64,000 nucleotides of DNA from Thalassotalea fonticola (lineage in GTDB: Bacteria > Pseudomonadota > Gammaproteobacteria > Enterobacterales > Alteromonadaceae), in contig NZ_CP136600.1 in assembly GCF_032911225.1 (NCBI RefSeq), forward strand, positions 3,720,001-3,784,000. The letters run 5' to 3'. Positions 38,076 to 47,433 of this stretch are shown here, one piece after another; the stretch's first letter is position 1; each line of letters begins with the position of its first letter. The notes under the pieces are model-generated. The model did not search any database. It had not been told where the DNA came from and saw only the letters and a list, made by a program, of their open reading frames with translations. The translations under genes were made by a program, and so were the position numbers.

Positions 38076-38250
38076 AATTCATGGAAGAATTAATGCAAAC
38101 CACCAAGGATGGTTCTAGGTTTGTAAATTCATGGAAGAATTAATGCAAACCACCAAGGATGGTTCTAGGTTTGTAAATTCATGGAAGAATTAATGCAAAC
38201 CACAAGGATGGCTCTAGGTTTGTAAATTCATGAAAAAATCACTGCAATAA
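38076..38250 (+). repeat. Tandem array of a 50 bp unit, about 3.5 copies
   Basis: Unit starts are at 38,076, 38,126, 38,176 (49 bp, one deletion) and a decayed partial from 38,225. Copies one and two are identical. Each opens AATTCATGGAAGAATTAATG and ends TTCTAGGTTTGTA. Related single copies occur at 13,461 and 15,392, and a fragment near 44,921. There are no spacers, so it is not a CRISPR. From 38,251 to 38,341 the sequence is AT-rich promoter-like DNA. Confidence 0.85.
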
Positions 38251-38341
38251 ACTGATAATTAACATAAGTCGTTACATTGTTAATATTTAGCATTATAGTT
38301 ATATCCTCTATTTTTGATTTTGCTATGTAACAAAGATAATT

Positions 38342-39160
38342 ATGAATTATATCGCCCAATTCGCCCAAATCTCTGCCGACTTGATTGATGAATCTGCTGA
38401 ATTAGATTTTATCGAACGCTTGGCTCTGGGGTTTAAAGCGTTGGTTGAAACCAACGATGTTACCTTCATTTTATATCGTAAGTCTGCCTTGCCGGTAATT
38501 GAGTATTTTGATGAGCCAATGAAAGGTGGTAGCTCTAACCTCGATATATTTCTTAAAGGAGCCTTCTTGCTTGACCCTTATTACCTGCATGCAACACAAA
38601 AAAATCAACGTGGATTTTTTAGTCTGGAGCAGATCTCTCCAAAAGGTTTTAAGCAAACGGAATATTATCGAACCTGGTATAGCAAATCTGGCTTACAAGA
38701 TGAATGTGGCTATCTTATTTCGCTAAGCGATGATGACTTTGTCAACATATCGATTGGTCGCACGAGCTCACTTAAGCGCTTTACTAAACAGGAATTGACT
38801 TTGCTTAATGATATAAAGCCAATGATTGAAATGTTGGCTAAGCAATATTGGAATAAAAACCATCTTGCCGCCGGTGACTCAGATATTAGAGAAAGAATGC
38901 AACATGCGCTGGATAACTTTGGCGTGTCAATTTTAACGAAAAGAGAACAACAGGTTGTGCATTTGATCTTACATGGTCATACCACGAAAACGGTGTCTGA
39001 AGAGCTTAATATCGTCGTTGAAACGGTAAAATTACATCGTAAGCATGCCTACGCCAAACTTGATATTAATTCACAGTCAGAATTATTTTATTTATTTATT
39101 GATTCATTAATGAGTGTTGAAAAGTATGTCGAGGGCGACCCGTTATCCAACTATATGTAG
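38342..39160 (+). CDS. LuxR-family transcriptional regulator (module B)
   Basis: This is a 272-residue paralog of the regulator at 18,362-19,189. The C-terminal LuxR helix-turn-helix spans about residues 200-262 (LTKREQQVVHLILHGHTTKTV then LNIVVETVKLHRKHAYAKLDI). The N-terminal sensory region shares the pattern DPYYL..ISPKGFKQTEYYRTWYSKSG. The two regulators agree throughout, with a shared SQSELFYLFI near the end, so each probably controls its own module or both share operators. It converges on puuA. Confidence 0.85.
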   Translation: MNYIAQFAQISADLIDESAELDFIERLALGFKALVETNDVTFILYRKSALPVIEYFDEPMKGGSSNLDIFLKGAFLLDPYYLHATQKNQRGFFSLEQISPKGFKQTEYYRTWYSKSGLQDECGYLISLSDDDFVNISIGRTSSLKRFTKQELTLLNDIKPMIEMLAKQYWNKNHLAAGDSDIRERMQHALDNFGVSILTKREQQVVHLILHGHTTKTVSEELNIVVETVKLHRKHAYAKLDINSQSELFYLFIDSLMSVEKYVEGDPLSNYM

Positions 39161-39259
39161 TTAAGTAATATAACTAACTTGCACCCAGCATAAACAGTCT
39201 TGGCTATACTGGGGTCAAGTTAATCAATTTGGTATGAACAGCGAGCAAGCTTGTTTCAG

Positions 39260-40606
39260 CTATAAGTAGGTTTCATACTCAAGTGTGGTGATCTGACGAT
39301 TAAATTCGGCAATTTCTTGCTCTTTAGTGGCACTAAATACTCGTTGAAATTCAGTACCAAAATATTCCGCAATAAAGTTTGAATTTTTAAATAAAGCAAC
39401 AGCTTTCGACCATGAATTTGGCAAACTAGCTGCTACTTGATCGTAGGCGTTGCCTTCAATTGGCTCAGGCGCTTCAAGTTTATTTTCTATCCCATAGAGC
39501 ATGCCCGCAGTGATTGCGGCAGCAACTAAATGTGGGTTAGCATCTGCTCCGGCAACTCTGTGCTCAATACGCATGGCTTTATGACTTCCGGCCGGAACTC
39601 GCACTGCAACGGTTCGGTTTTCATAACCCCAGGTTGGCGTCATCGGCACATGGCTGCCATTTTGAAAACGACGGTAAGAATTTAAATGCGGAGCAAATAT
39701 TAACATGCAGTCATTTAGGGTTGCTAAACAACCGGCAATCGCATAACGCAATAGGTCATTACCTTCGCTGGTGCCATTATCAAAGGCATTATTACCTTCA
39801 TTATCAAGTAAACTACAGTGCATATGCATACCATTACCGGCTAAATCAGCGAAAGGTTTAGCCATAAACGAGGCACGTAAATCTAATTGCTTAGCCACAC
39901 CTTTTATGGTTCTTTGCAGCATTATTGCTTGATCAGCAGCAACTAATGCATCAGGTTGATGATATAAATTTATCTCATACTGAGAAGGTGCAGCTTCAGT
40001 GATTAAGGTGTCAATTGGCAGCTTTTGCGCTTTCGATGCATCACGTACGCCATGCATAAATTCAGCCATATCTTGCATAGAGTCCAAGCCATAGGTTTGC
40101 CCAGCATCAATGCCTGATGAATTTACCTGAGTATGCAGGGGGCGACCGTGGGCATCATTATCTTGCTCAAATAAGCTAAATTCCATTTCAAATGCCGGCA
40201 TAGGAGCTAAAGCAGACTTGTTAAAACGAGTAATCACCTGCTTTAATACATTGCGAACATCGTAACTGCATGGAGTATCATCAAAGTTATTAAGCGACAT
40301 TAGTATTTGTGCTGTCGGACGCTTTAACCAAGGAACGGTTGTTAAGGTACGAACATCGGCGATACAGACACCATCTTCGTCACCACTTTGATAAACCCAA
40401 CTAAACGGGTCTCGGCCCCAAATATCGAATGCAAGTGCTGTTAATGGTAATTTGAGGCCGCCGTTTAGCACTTTAGCAATGTTATTGCGTTCAATCCATT
40501 TGCCACGGAGTTTTCCGTTTATATCGGGCAGTATAACTTCGAAAACCTCCACCTCAGGATGCGCGGTTAGAAATTTCTCTAATAATTCAATATTTTGTTC
40601 AGACAT
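39260..40606 (-). CDS. puuA: Gamma-glutamylputrescine synthetase PuuA
   Basis: PuuA, a glutamine synthetase relative, joins glutamate to putrescine (or another diamine) with ATP, the first step of the Puu pathway. The ATG at 40,606 is chosen because upstream in-frame sequence crosses a terminator and the receptor gene's 3' end and has no family match. The 448 residues show the N-terminal beta-Grasp part with EVFEVILPDINGKLRGKWI and the catalytic domain with MEFSLF, GNGMHMHCSL, and YENRTVAVRVP. It lies downstream of the receptor gene but behind a terminator, so it needs read-through or its own promoter. Confidence 0.88.
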   Translation of the reverse strand: MSEQNIELLEKFLTAHPEVEVFEVILPDINGKLRGKWIERNNIAKVLNGGLKLPLTALAFDIWGRDPFSWVYQSGDEDGVCIADVRTLTTVPWLKRPTAQILMSLNNFDDTPCSYDVRNVLKQVITRFNKSALAPMPAFEMEFSLFEQDNDAHGRPLHTQVNSSGIDAGQTYGLDSMQDMAEFMHGVRDASKAQKLPIDTLITEAAPSQYEINLYHQPDALVAADQAIMLQRTIKGVAKQLDLRASFMAKPFADLAGNGMHMHCSLLDNEGNNAFDNGTSEGNDLLRYAIAGCLATLNDCMLIFAPHLNSYRRFQNGSHVPMTPTWGYENRTVAVRVPAGSHKAMRIEHRVAGADANPHLVAAAITAGMLYGIENKLEAPEPIEGNAYDQVAASLPNSWSKAVALFKNSNFIAEYFGTEFQRVFSATKEQEIAEFNRQITTLEYETYL

Positions 40607-40636
40607 AATTAACTCAAGATAATTAAGGGAAAAAGA

Positions 40637-40661
40637 AAACCCTAGGAAAGTGTTCCTAGGG
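40637..40661 (-). terminator. Rho-independent terminator between the module B receptor gene and puuA
   Basis: CCCTAGGAA / TTCCTAGGG form a perfect 9 bp stem (40,640-40,648 with 40,653-40,661). On the minus strand it is followed by TTTTCTTTTT, 17 bp past the receptor stop. Confidence 0.75.
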
Positions 40662-40677
40662 CTAGGACAAAAAAGGG

Positions 40678-42945
40678 TTAAAAGTCCATATCGAAGCTGA
40701 TGCCAACGGTACGAGGTTTTGATGGCCATACAAAAGTATTCACTAAGCCAAAACCGTTTAGGTTATCGGCATCTGCATTTTCCCAACCACGTTCGAAGTA
40801 GCTCTCATCGGTAACATTGTCTACGTATAAGCTTACATTCCAGTCAGAGTTACTTGCATAGGTAGCACGCAGACCTAACTCATTCCAGGCATCTACTTTC
40901 GCCGTTTCATAGTTGCCTGGACCGCCGTAAACATCATCTTGGAAAACCCACTGAGCGATTAAAGAAAGTTCACCATCGGTTAGCGGATACATGTAAGTGG
41001 TAATAATTGAACCACTAAAATCTGGCGCCATCGGTAATTTATTACCAACAGTACCGTCACCTTCTTCAATTTCTTCGGTAATTTCACTGTCCATCCAAGC
41101 ACCCGCGACACGAATATCCCAGTTATCGCCTGGAGTCCAACGCATATCCATTTCAATGCCTTGGTTTTCTGCTTCACCAACGTTTTTCACTAATTGTGAA
41201 CCGCTTTCAAAGATGATCATTTGCAAATCTTCATACACATAATTGAAGTAAGCAACATTAAGCTGTACGGTATTGTCAGCGAGCATCATTTTACTACCAA
41301 TCTCATAACTGGTGCTGGTTTCAGGGTCGAATGCTAATGGCTCACTTCCCTCGGCTAGCACGCCGCCATATTCTTGTGAACCGTCGTTTTGTATGCCAAA
41401 TGTTGAGTAGCCCCCTGATTTGTAACCTTGAGAAATGTTACCGTAAAGGTTTGTTGTATCAGTTAAGCGATATACTGCAGCAACGCGAGGAGTAAATTCA
41501 CTCCAAGATTCATCGGCTTGGGTAAAGCCATCGGTATACCATTCAAAAACAAAAGTATTGCCTAAGGCGCCACCTGAATCTAGTACGCTGATCGACATAT
41601 CCTTTTCGTCAGTGGTATAACGACCACCGAAAGTCAGGTCAAGTTTTGCTGTAGCTTGCCAAGTGATATCGCCATAAACAGACCAGCCAGAGTTTTCTAA
41701 CTTATCAATATTCGTTTCCGGCTTATTTACTAATAAGTCGGCCGGGTCAATATCATCTTCCCAGTAGGCTTCAAAAATAGGGTCGTCACAACCTAGTGCA
41801 CCCCCAACGTCATCGGTTTCAATTACAGCAATACACAAGGCATCTTCAGTGTAATAATTGGAAAAAGTCGCATCGATGTCTTCTTGATAGACACTTGCTC
41901 CCAAGAACCAGGTAAAAGCACCATCACCTTGATAGTTTAAGCGTAATTCCTGGCTGAAATAATCAACCTCTTGGTCTTGACCATAATTGTTAATTAGACT
42001 TGGCTGGGCATCAAAATCTTCCAAATATTCAAAGTCATAGGTTTTGTAGCCGGTAATTGAGGTAAGTAGATATTCGTCTGAAATTTGCCATTCAATATTA
42101 GCTTGAACAGTTAATATTTCGCCGCGGTCATAACCTTGGTCGTCCAGGAGGTCAATATTGGCTTTATCTTCAGCGGCATTAGTTTTTTCAGTCCAGTAAA
42201 CCGATGGATCTTGATCTCTATCTTCATAAGTAACCCGCAATATTGCATCGGTAGAATCGCCTTCATAGCGTAATGACAAGCGAGTTGAATTCACTTCGCT
42301 GCCACCTAAATCACCACCGCCAGCTTCATTTTCTAACCAACCATCTTCTCTGACAATGTTACCGGCAGCGCGAAAATATAAACTTGATGTTAACGGAATG
42401 TTCACCATACCAGTAACTTCTTGCGCACCATGTTGTGCAACTGTGGCACCAACGCTCGCTTCAAAATCAGAAATTGGTTTATTGGTTGTAATGTTAATGC
42501 CACCGGCAATTGCATTACGACCAAATAGTGTACCTTGTGGGCCTTTTACAACTTCGGCTCTTTCCATGTCGTAAAAAGACATTTGTACGCCGCCATTTCG
42601 ACCAGCCCATACACCATCGGTAAATATGGCAACAGAAGGGTCACCACCAATACCAAAATCATTGGTACCTATACCACGAATGGATAACGCATCAATAAAG
42701 CTGTCTTCGGTTTTACCATTGAATCCTGGGGTTAAATCGACTAAATCACGTACATCGGCAATGCCTAACTGATCCATCATATCGCCATTAAATGCCGAAA
42801 CGGCAATGGGTACTTCCTGTACTGATTGAGTACGTTTCTGCACGCGTACTTCTATTGTTTCAATTTCCCCTGCCTGGACACTGATACAGCCTAATGCCAA
42901 AAATATTGGCGACAGTTTAAATAACTTCTGTGATTTTGAATTCAT
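40678..42945 (-). CDS. TonB-dependent outer-membrane receptor (module B)
   Basis: This is a 755-residue outer-membrane active transporter. A signal peptide (about 1-25, ending VQA) precedes the TonB box region GEIETIEVRVQKR, a plug domain with RAEVVKGPQGTLFGRNAIAGGINI near residues 129-152, and a barrel ending in TVGISFDMDF. It has the same architecture as the module A receptor, though sequence agreement is limited in the barrel. Extracellular loops contain a cysteine pair (DALCIAV and LGCDDP). A diamine, polyamine or peptide conjugate is a likely ligand given puuA and the APC permease beside it, but this is inferred. Confidence 0.9.
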   Translation of the reverse strand: MNSKSQKLFKLSPIFLALGCISVQAGEIETIEVRVQKRTQSVQEVPIAVSAFNGDMMDQLGIADVRDLVDLTPGFNGKTEDSFIDALSIRGIGTNDFGIGGDPSVAIFTDGVWAGRNGGVQMSFYDMERAEVVKGPQGTLFGRNAIAGGINITTNKPISDFEASVGATVAQHGAQEVTGMVNIPLTSSLYFRAAGNIVREDGWLENEAGGGDLGGSEVNSTRLSLRYEGDSTDAILRVTYEDRDQDPSVYWTEKTNAAEDKANIDLLDDQGYDRGEILTVQANIEWQISDEYLLTSITGYKTYDFEYLEDFDAQPSLINNYGQDQEVDYFSQELRLNYQGDGAFTWFLGASVYQEDIDATFSNYYTEDALCIAVIETDDVGGALGCDDPIFEAYWEDDIDPADLLVNKPETNIDKLENSGWSVYGDITWQATAKLDLTFGGRYTTDEKDMSISVLDSGGALGNTFVFEWYTDGFTQADESWSEFTPRVAAVYRLTDTTNLYGNISQGYKSGGYSTFGIQNDGSQEYGGVLAEGSEPLAFDPETSTSYEIGSKMMLADNTVQLNVAYFNYVYEDLQMIIFESGSQLVKNVGEAENQGIEMDMRWTPGDNWDIRVAGAWMDSEITEEIEEGDGTVGNKLPMAPDFSGSIITTYMYPLTDGELSLIAQWVFQDDVYGGPGNYETAKVDAWNELGLRATYASNSDWNVSLYVDNVTDESYFERGWENADADNLNGFGLVNTFVWPSKPRTVGISFDMDF

Positions 42946-43299
42946 GGTTAAACCTGCTTTAGTTGTAATTAATCTTTTAATGAGTCGCGGTTATACAGTG
43001 CTACTCGAAGTTTTATTATTGATATTGTTATTGGTTTGTTAAGCTGGAATTAGATTAAGTAAATTTTTATAAGCGGAACATACCCCCATCAGGTTAGATT
43101 TTTTATCGGTAGTTTTAACTAATTATTTGAGAGGAGCATGTAATTGCAATTCATTTCTCCCCCTATAGGGGTAACTTAATCGTGTTAAATTTATGTAACA
43201 CTGGGGTCTTTGTAGTTCTAGAATTATATAAACCATACCTTTTATAGCATGCATTATGTGTTAGAGGTCGCTTGTTGGTTTAAACGTGGAGAATTGTTG
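42946..43299. promoter_or_regulatory. Divergent promoter region with two CCCC/GGGG palindromes
   Basis: The gap between the divergent receptor and permease genes holds ATACCCCCATCAGGTTAGAT (43,080-43,099) and CTCCCCCTATAGGGGTAA (43,157-43,174; a clean CCCC-CTATA-GGGG palindrome). Both fit the motif seen before module A genes. A further ACTGGGGTCTTT occurs at about 43,200. Confidence 0.5.
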
Positions 43300-44679
43300 A
43301 TGAAAGATAAAACGTTGGGAAAAAAGGACCTGGTCCTATTTACGGTTTCCGCTATATTATTGTTGGATACTCTAGCATCAGCTGCCACTGTTGGTGTTTC
43401 TAGTATTTTTTGGTGGTTATTTCTCGGACTGACATTCTTTCTTCCTTTTGCCTTAATTAGCGCTGAAATGTCTTGCTCTTACCCTGAACAAGGTGGAATT
43501 TATGCCTGGATAAAAACAGCATATGGTAGCCGTTGGGCTGCAAGGGCCTCATGGGGGTACTGGGTTAACACTGCAGTATGGATCCCGGCAATTTCAATTT
43601 TATTTGCTGGAATTTTTAAACAATTATTTTTCCCTGATTTAAGTTTATCCAGCCAAATAGCAATAGGTATCACGTTGACTTGGATAACCGTCGCAGTAAA
43701 TATTGTCAGTTTAGATATAGGCAAATTTGTTCCTGATTCAGGCGCAATTTTAAAAGTACTGATCTTTCTGGTTTTAATCATTGCTGGTTTTAATCATGTT
43801 AGTGAGCATGGCATGGCTAATGATTTTTCAATGGCTGCACTTAAGCCTGACTGGCAGGCTAGTTTTCAGTATATTCCGGCCATAATTTACGGCATGTTAG
43901 GTTTTGAATTAGTCAGTGCCAGTAGTCAAGAAATGAAAAATCCGGCCCGTGATATGCCAAAGGCAGTACTTATATCGGCACTAATTATTATTCTGTTGTA
44001 CATTTTTGGCACTATTGCCATGTTAGCTGCCATACCGTCGCAAGATATCAACTTAGTTGAAGGCTTGATGGATACTTTGTATTTATTAATGGGTGATACG
44101 CCGGCTGGCAAAACCTTCGCTTTTGCTCTTGGCATTGCAGCCTTATATACCTTCTTTACTAATGGGGTTACTTGGGCATTAGGTTGTAATAGAGCCGCTG
44201 CAGAAGCGGCAAAGGTTGGCGAATTGCCGAAGATATTTGCCTGGGAAATCAAAAAGACCGGTACACCACTGGGAGCAAGTATCATGATGGGCTTAGTCAG
44301 TACTGTCACTATATTACTTTATGGCGTTTTAGCGGGTTCGAATGAAGATTTATTCTGGTCATTGTTTGCCTTCAGTGCGGTTATTTTTATGTTGCCATAT
44401 ATAGCGATGATGCTAGCGTTTATAAAGTCACGTATTGATGATCCAGAACATGTTCGCCCTTATAAAATTCCTGGAGGGATATTCATCGCTCGCTTATTTG
44501 CCTTTTCTTGTATCACTATTTTGAGTATGGCGATTGTGTTATTTATTTACTCACCAGAAGAAGGCATGCAATGGATGGTTCTGGCTGGAGTGGTGGTGAC
44601 CATTGCGATTGGTGAAATGATTATTTTATCGACAGAGAAATCAAAGGCCTCTACAGCAAGTACATCGATTACAATATAG
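43300..44679 (+). CDS. APC-family amino acid/polyamine permease
   Basis: This is a 459-residue inner-membrane permease with about 12 hydrophobic helices. The start at 43,300 is chosen over an upstream in-frame ATG because a GTGGAG site lies 8 bp before it and the protein then opens with a typical MKDKTLGKKDLVLFTVSAI. Family blocks include the GGIYAWIKTAYG segment near residue 66 and KNPARDMPKAVLISALI near residue 230. It is comparable in place to PuuP, the putrescine importer of the E. coli puu cluster, but the sequence alone does not fix the substrate. It is divergent from the module B receptor. Confidence 0.85.
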   Translation: MKDKTLGKKDLVLFTVSAILLLDTLASAATVGVSSIFWWLFLGLTFFLPFALISAEMSCSYPEQGGIYAWIKTAYGSRWAARASWGYWVNTAVWIPAISILFAGIFKQLFFPDLSLSSQIAIGITLTWITVAVNIVSLDIGKFVPDSGAILKVLIFLVLIIAGFNHVSEHGMANDFSMAALKPDWQASFQYIPAIIYGMLGFELVSASSQEMKNPARDMPKAVLISALIIILLYIFGTIAMLAAIPSQDINLVEGLMDTLYLLMGDTPAGKTFAFALGIAALYTFFTNGVTWALGCNRAAAEAAKVGELPKIFAWEIKKTGTPLGASIMMGLVSTVTILLYGVLAGSNEDLFWSLFAFSAVIFMLPYIAMMLAFIKSRIDDPEHVRPYKIPGGIFIARLFAFSCITILSMAIVLFIYSPEEGMQWMVLAGVVVTIAIGEMIILSTEKSKASTASTSITI

Positions 44680-44701
44680 GGTGTTGGTTGTAAAATAACT
44701 G

Positions 44702-44863
44702 ATACCAAGTCCATTAATTATCTGCTCATTTTTACTGGTTAAAATGAATAACTACCGCGTTATAAAATCTTTAAGTAGAATAACTACTTATAAAATTTTA
44801 TGCCTTGTATTTATCCCTTTTTCCTCAATAAAAAGTAGATCACATAATTAATGGAATTGGTAT
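44702..44863. mobile_element. Shorter MITE-like element, 162 bp
   Basis: Inverted ends starting ATACCAAGTCCATTAATTAT match at 22 of 25 positions. Interior blocks AACTACCGCGTTAT and ATGCCTTGTATTT also occur, reverse complemented, in the element at 15,128-15,391, so the two are one family and this copy has lost about 100 bp inside. Confidence 0.65.
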
Positions 44864-44890
44864 GAAACAACTTTTAACGCGGATAACGAA

Positions 44891-44920
44891 AGGCTAACTA
44901 GGTAACTAGTTAGCCTTTTT
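44891..44920 (+). terminator. Rho-independent terminator after the permease gene
   Basis: A perfect 11 bp stem AGGCTAACTAG / CTAGTTAGCCT with a GTAA loop is followed by TTTTT. It lies 211 bp after the permease stop, beyond the MITE-like element, which may have been inserted between gene and terminator. A repeat fragment (AGGTTTGTAAATTTATTGAA) follows at 44,921. Confidence 0.75.
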
Positions 44921-44954
44921 AGGTTTGTAAATTTATTGAAGAAATGTTTGTTAT

Positions 44955-46169
44955 CTAACTAATTACGCCTTGCGTAAATAAATTATTAACTTGTGCATCA
45001 CTGTAGTCAAGAACTTGCTCTAGTACTTGTTTGCTATGTTGTCCCAAATCAGGAGCAGCGTTATTGTACTGCAAGGGGGTATCTGAAAGGTTAATTGGCG
45101 AAGCAATAGTAGAAATAAATTTACCATTATTATCAGCCACCTGCTGCACCATATTGCGGTGTTTAATTTGCGGATGCTCAAATACTTGTTCTAGGGTATT
45201 CACTGGTCCACAAGGTACTTTAACTTGCTCCAGAAGAACAACCCAATTCTGCGTGGTATTTTGGGCAAGAATATAAGCAAGTTTTGGAATAAGCTTTACT
45301 CTGTTGATAACGCGCTTCTCATTAGTGTGAAACAACACATCATTGGCAAGCTCTGCGCACTTTGCAACAGCACAAAATTTGGCAAATTGACTGTCATTGC
45401 CAATCGCTAAAATAATACTGCCGTCTGCTGTGGCGAATGTTTGATAAGGCACGATATTTGGATGGCCATTACCTAGTCTATTCGGGCTTTGACCAGAGGC
45501 TAAATAATTCATGCCTTGATTCGCCAATGTGGCAACTTGGACATCAAGCAAGGCGATATCAATGTGTTGGCCAGCATTAGTATGCTGGCGAGCCATTAAT
45601 GCCGCTAATACGGCATTGGCACTGTAAAGGCCGGTCATCACATCAACTAATGCTACGCCCACCTTCATTGGTTCTCCTTCTGGCTCTCCAGTTAAACTCA
45701 TCAGGCCGCCTTCGCCCTGAATCATCGCATCGTAACCAGCTTTATGGGCGCTTGGCCCAGTTTGTCCAAAACCGGTAATAGAACAGTAGACCAGTTTAGG
45801 GTTAATTTCTTTTAGTTGCGCATAGTTCAAGCCGTATTTAGTCAAACCACCAACTTTGTAGTTTTCTATAAGGACATCAGCTTTAGCGACTAAGTCTTTA
45901 ATCACTTGTTGGCCTGCACTGGTGGTAATATCGATGGCAATAGATTGTTTATTACGATTGGCACAGTGATAGTACGCAGCCTGTGGTGGCTGCTCGTTAC
46001 TTGCCGGTTTAATAAATGGAGGCCCCCAGAACCTAGTATCGTCACCTTTTTCTGGACGCTCGACCTTGATAACCTGCGCACCCATATCCGCAAGCATTTG
46101 CGAGGCCCAAGGCCCAGCTAAAATTCGACTTAAATCGACAACTTTAATACCATCCAGTGCACCAGTCAT
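44955..46169 (-). CDS. Class III CoA-transferase, probably glutarate CoA-transferase
   Basis: This is a 404-residue CaiB/BaiF-type CoA-transferase. It has VVDLSRILAGPWASQMLADMGAQVIKVE at the N-terminus and the block GYDAMIQGEGGLMSLTGEPEGEPMKVGVALVD, which holds the expected catalytic aspartate. Its start overlaps the stop of the glutaryl-CoA dehydrogenase gene by 1 bp (TAATG), so the pair is coupled. That pairing is known for succinyl-CoA:glutarate CoA-transferases, which activate glutarate to glutaryl-CoA. The assignment rests on the context. Confidence 0.82.
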   Translation of the reverse strand: MTGALDGIKVVDLSRILAGPWASQMLADMGAQVIKVERPEKGDDTRFWGPPFIKPASNEQPPQAAYYHCANRNKQSIAIDITTSAGQQVIKDLVAKADVLIENYKVGGLTKYGLNYAQLKEINPKLVYCSITGFGQTGPSAHKAGYDAMIQGEGGLMSLTGEPEGEPMKVGVALVDVMTGLYSANAVLAALMARQHTNAGQHIDIALLDVQVATLANQGMNYLASGQSPNRLGNGHPNIVPYQTFATADGSIILAIGNDSQFAKFCAVAKCAELANDVLFHTNEKRVINRVKLIPKLAYILAQNTTQNWVVLLEQVKVPCGPVNTLEQVFEHPQIKHRNMVQQVADNNGKFISTIASPINLSDTPLQYNNAAPDLGQHSKQVLEQVLDYSDAQVNNLFTQGVIS

Positions 46170-47350
46170 TAGCAGAATGCCTGAATACCGGTTATCGCTC
46201 GGCCAAGAATTAAAGCATGCACATCATGTGTGCCTTCATAGGTATTTACCGCTTCAAGGTTCATTACATGACGAATTATACCAAACTCATCGCTAATACC
46301 ATTGCCGCCATGCATATCTCGTGCAACACGGGCTATGTCTAGTGATTTTCCACAGTTGTTACGTTTTAATAACGAGATCAGCTCAACCGGACATTGTCCT
46401 GCATCCATCAATCTGCCCATTTGCAAACAGCCTTGTAAACCTAAAGAAATCTCAGTTTGCATATCGGCTAATTTTTTCTGAATCAGTTGATTAGCGGCTA
46501 ATGGACGGTTAAATTGTTTACGGTCCAATGTATAGGTGCGCGCACTTTCAAAACAATACTCAGCAGCACCTAAAGAACCCCAAGCAATGCCATAACGAGC
46601 TTTATTTAAACAGCCAAATGGCCCGGCCAATCCTTTAATCTCAGGAAACATATTTTCTTCAGGCACAAAAACATTATCCATTACAATTTCACCGGTAATG
46701 GAGGCTCGAAGTGAGAATTTACCTTCGATTTTCGGTGCCGATAAACCAGCCATGCCTTTGTCAAGAATGAAGCCACGGATCACACCATCAAGTTTTGCCC
46801 ATACCACAAAAACATCGGCAATTGGAGAATTGGTGATCCACATTTTATTACCTGTAAGTGAGTAGCCACCATCAACTTTTGTGGCGCGGGTATTTAACGA
46901 GGCAGGATCACTACCAGAATCGGGCTCGGTCAAGCCGAAACAACCTACCCATTCACCACTGGCAAGTTTTGGCAAATACTTCATTCGTTGTGCTTCACTG
47001 CCGTAGCTGTATATAGGGTGCATAACTAGGGAAGATTGCACACTCATCGCACTGCGGTAACCGCTGTCAACACGTTCAACTTCACGGGCAATTAAACCAT
47101 AACTCACGTAATTGACTTCACTGCCGCCATACTTGCTTGGTAGTGTTGCGCCTAATAACCCCAGTTCACCGAGTTCGCTCATGATGTTTCGATCAAAATG
47201 CTCATTGCGATTTGCATCAAGTACTCTGGGCAAAAGCTTTTCTTGGCAAAAATCAAAGGCGGTATCTCTTATCATCCGCTCTTCTTCAGTAAGCTGACTG
47301 TCTAAAGACATAGGATCTTGCCAATTGAAAGGGGATAGTGTTTGACTCAT
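46169..47350 (-). CDS. gcdH: Glutaryl-CoA dehydrogenase
   Basis: GcdH oxidises and decarboxylates glutaryl-CoA to crotonyl-CoA with FAD. The 393 residues contain [19 protein letters not shown] near residues 131-149, the [19 protein letters not shown] block and a C-terminal [25 protein letters not shown] with the catalytic glutamate. The start at 47,350 is preferred over an ATG four codons upstream because GGAGCG lies just before it. It forms an operon with the CoA-transferase; the small 64-codon frame lies 83 bp upstream on the same strand. Confidence 0.92.
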   Translation of the reverse strand: MSQTLSPFNWQDPMSLDSQLTEEERMIRDTAFDFCQEKLLPRVLDANRNEHFDRNIMSELGELGLLGATLPSKYGGSEVNYVSYGLIAREVERVDSGYRSAMSVQSSLVMHPIYSYGSEAQRMKYLPKLASGEWVGCFGLTEPDSGSDPASLNTRATKVDGGYSLTGNKMWITNSPIADVFVVWAKLDGVIRGFILDKGMAGLSAPKIEGKFSLRASITGEIVMDNVFVPEENMFPEIKGLAGPFGCLNKARYGIAWGSLGAAEYCFESARTYTLDRKQFNRPLAANQLIQKKLADMQTEISLGLQGCLQMGRLMDAGQCPVELISLLKRNNCGKSLDIARVARDMHGGNGISDEFGIIRHVMNLEAVNTYEGTHDVHALILGRAITGIQAFC

Positions 47351-47433
47351 GTGTCGCTCCATTGATGGATTTATATTAGAATTTTGAGCTATATAAAATC
47401 GCCGTAAATCTTGCTGTTAAATTAGCTTAGCGC

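Noticed and set aside
38076..38224. Regular repeats that could suggest a CRISPR array
   Set aside because: Units are directly adjacent with no unique spacers, and no cas genes are near.
40607..40729. Upstream extension of puuA by 41 codons
   Set aside because: It crosses a strong terminator and the end of the receptor gene, and the added residues have no match to glutamine synthetase relatives.
43249..43299. Upstream ATG for the APC permease
   Set aside because: The later ATG at 43,300 has a GTGGAG site at proper distance and gives the normal family N-terminus.
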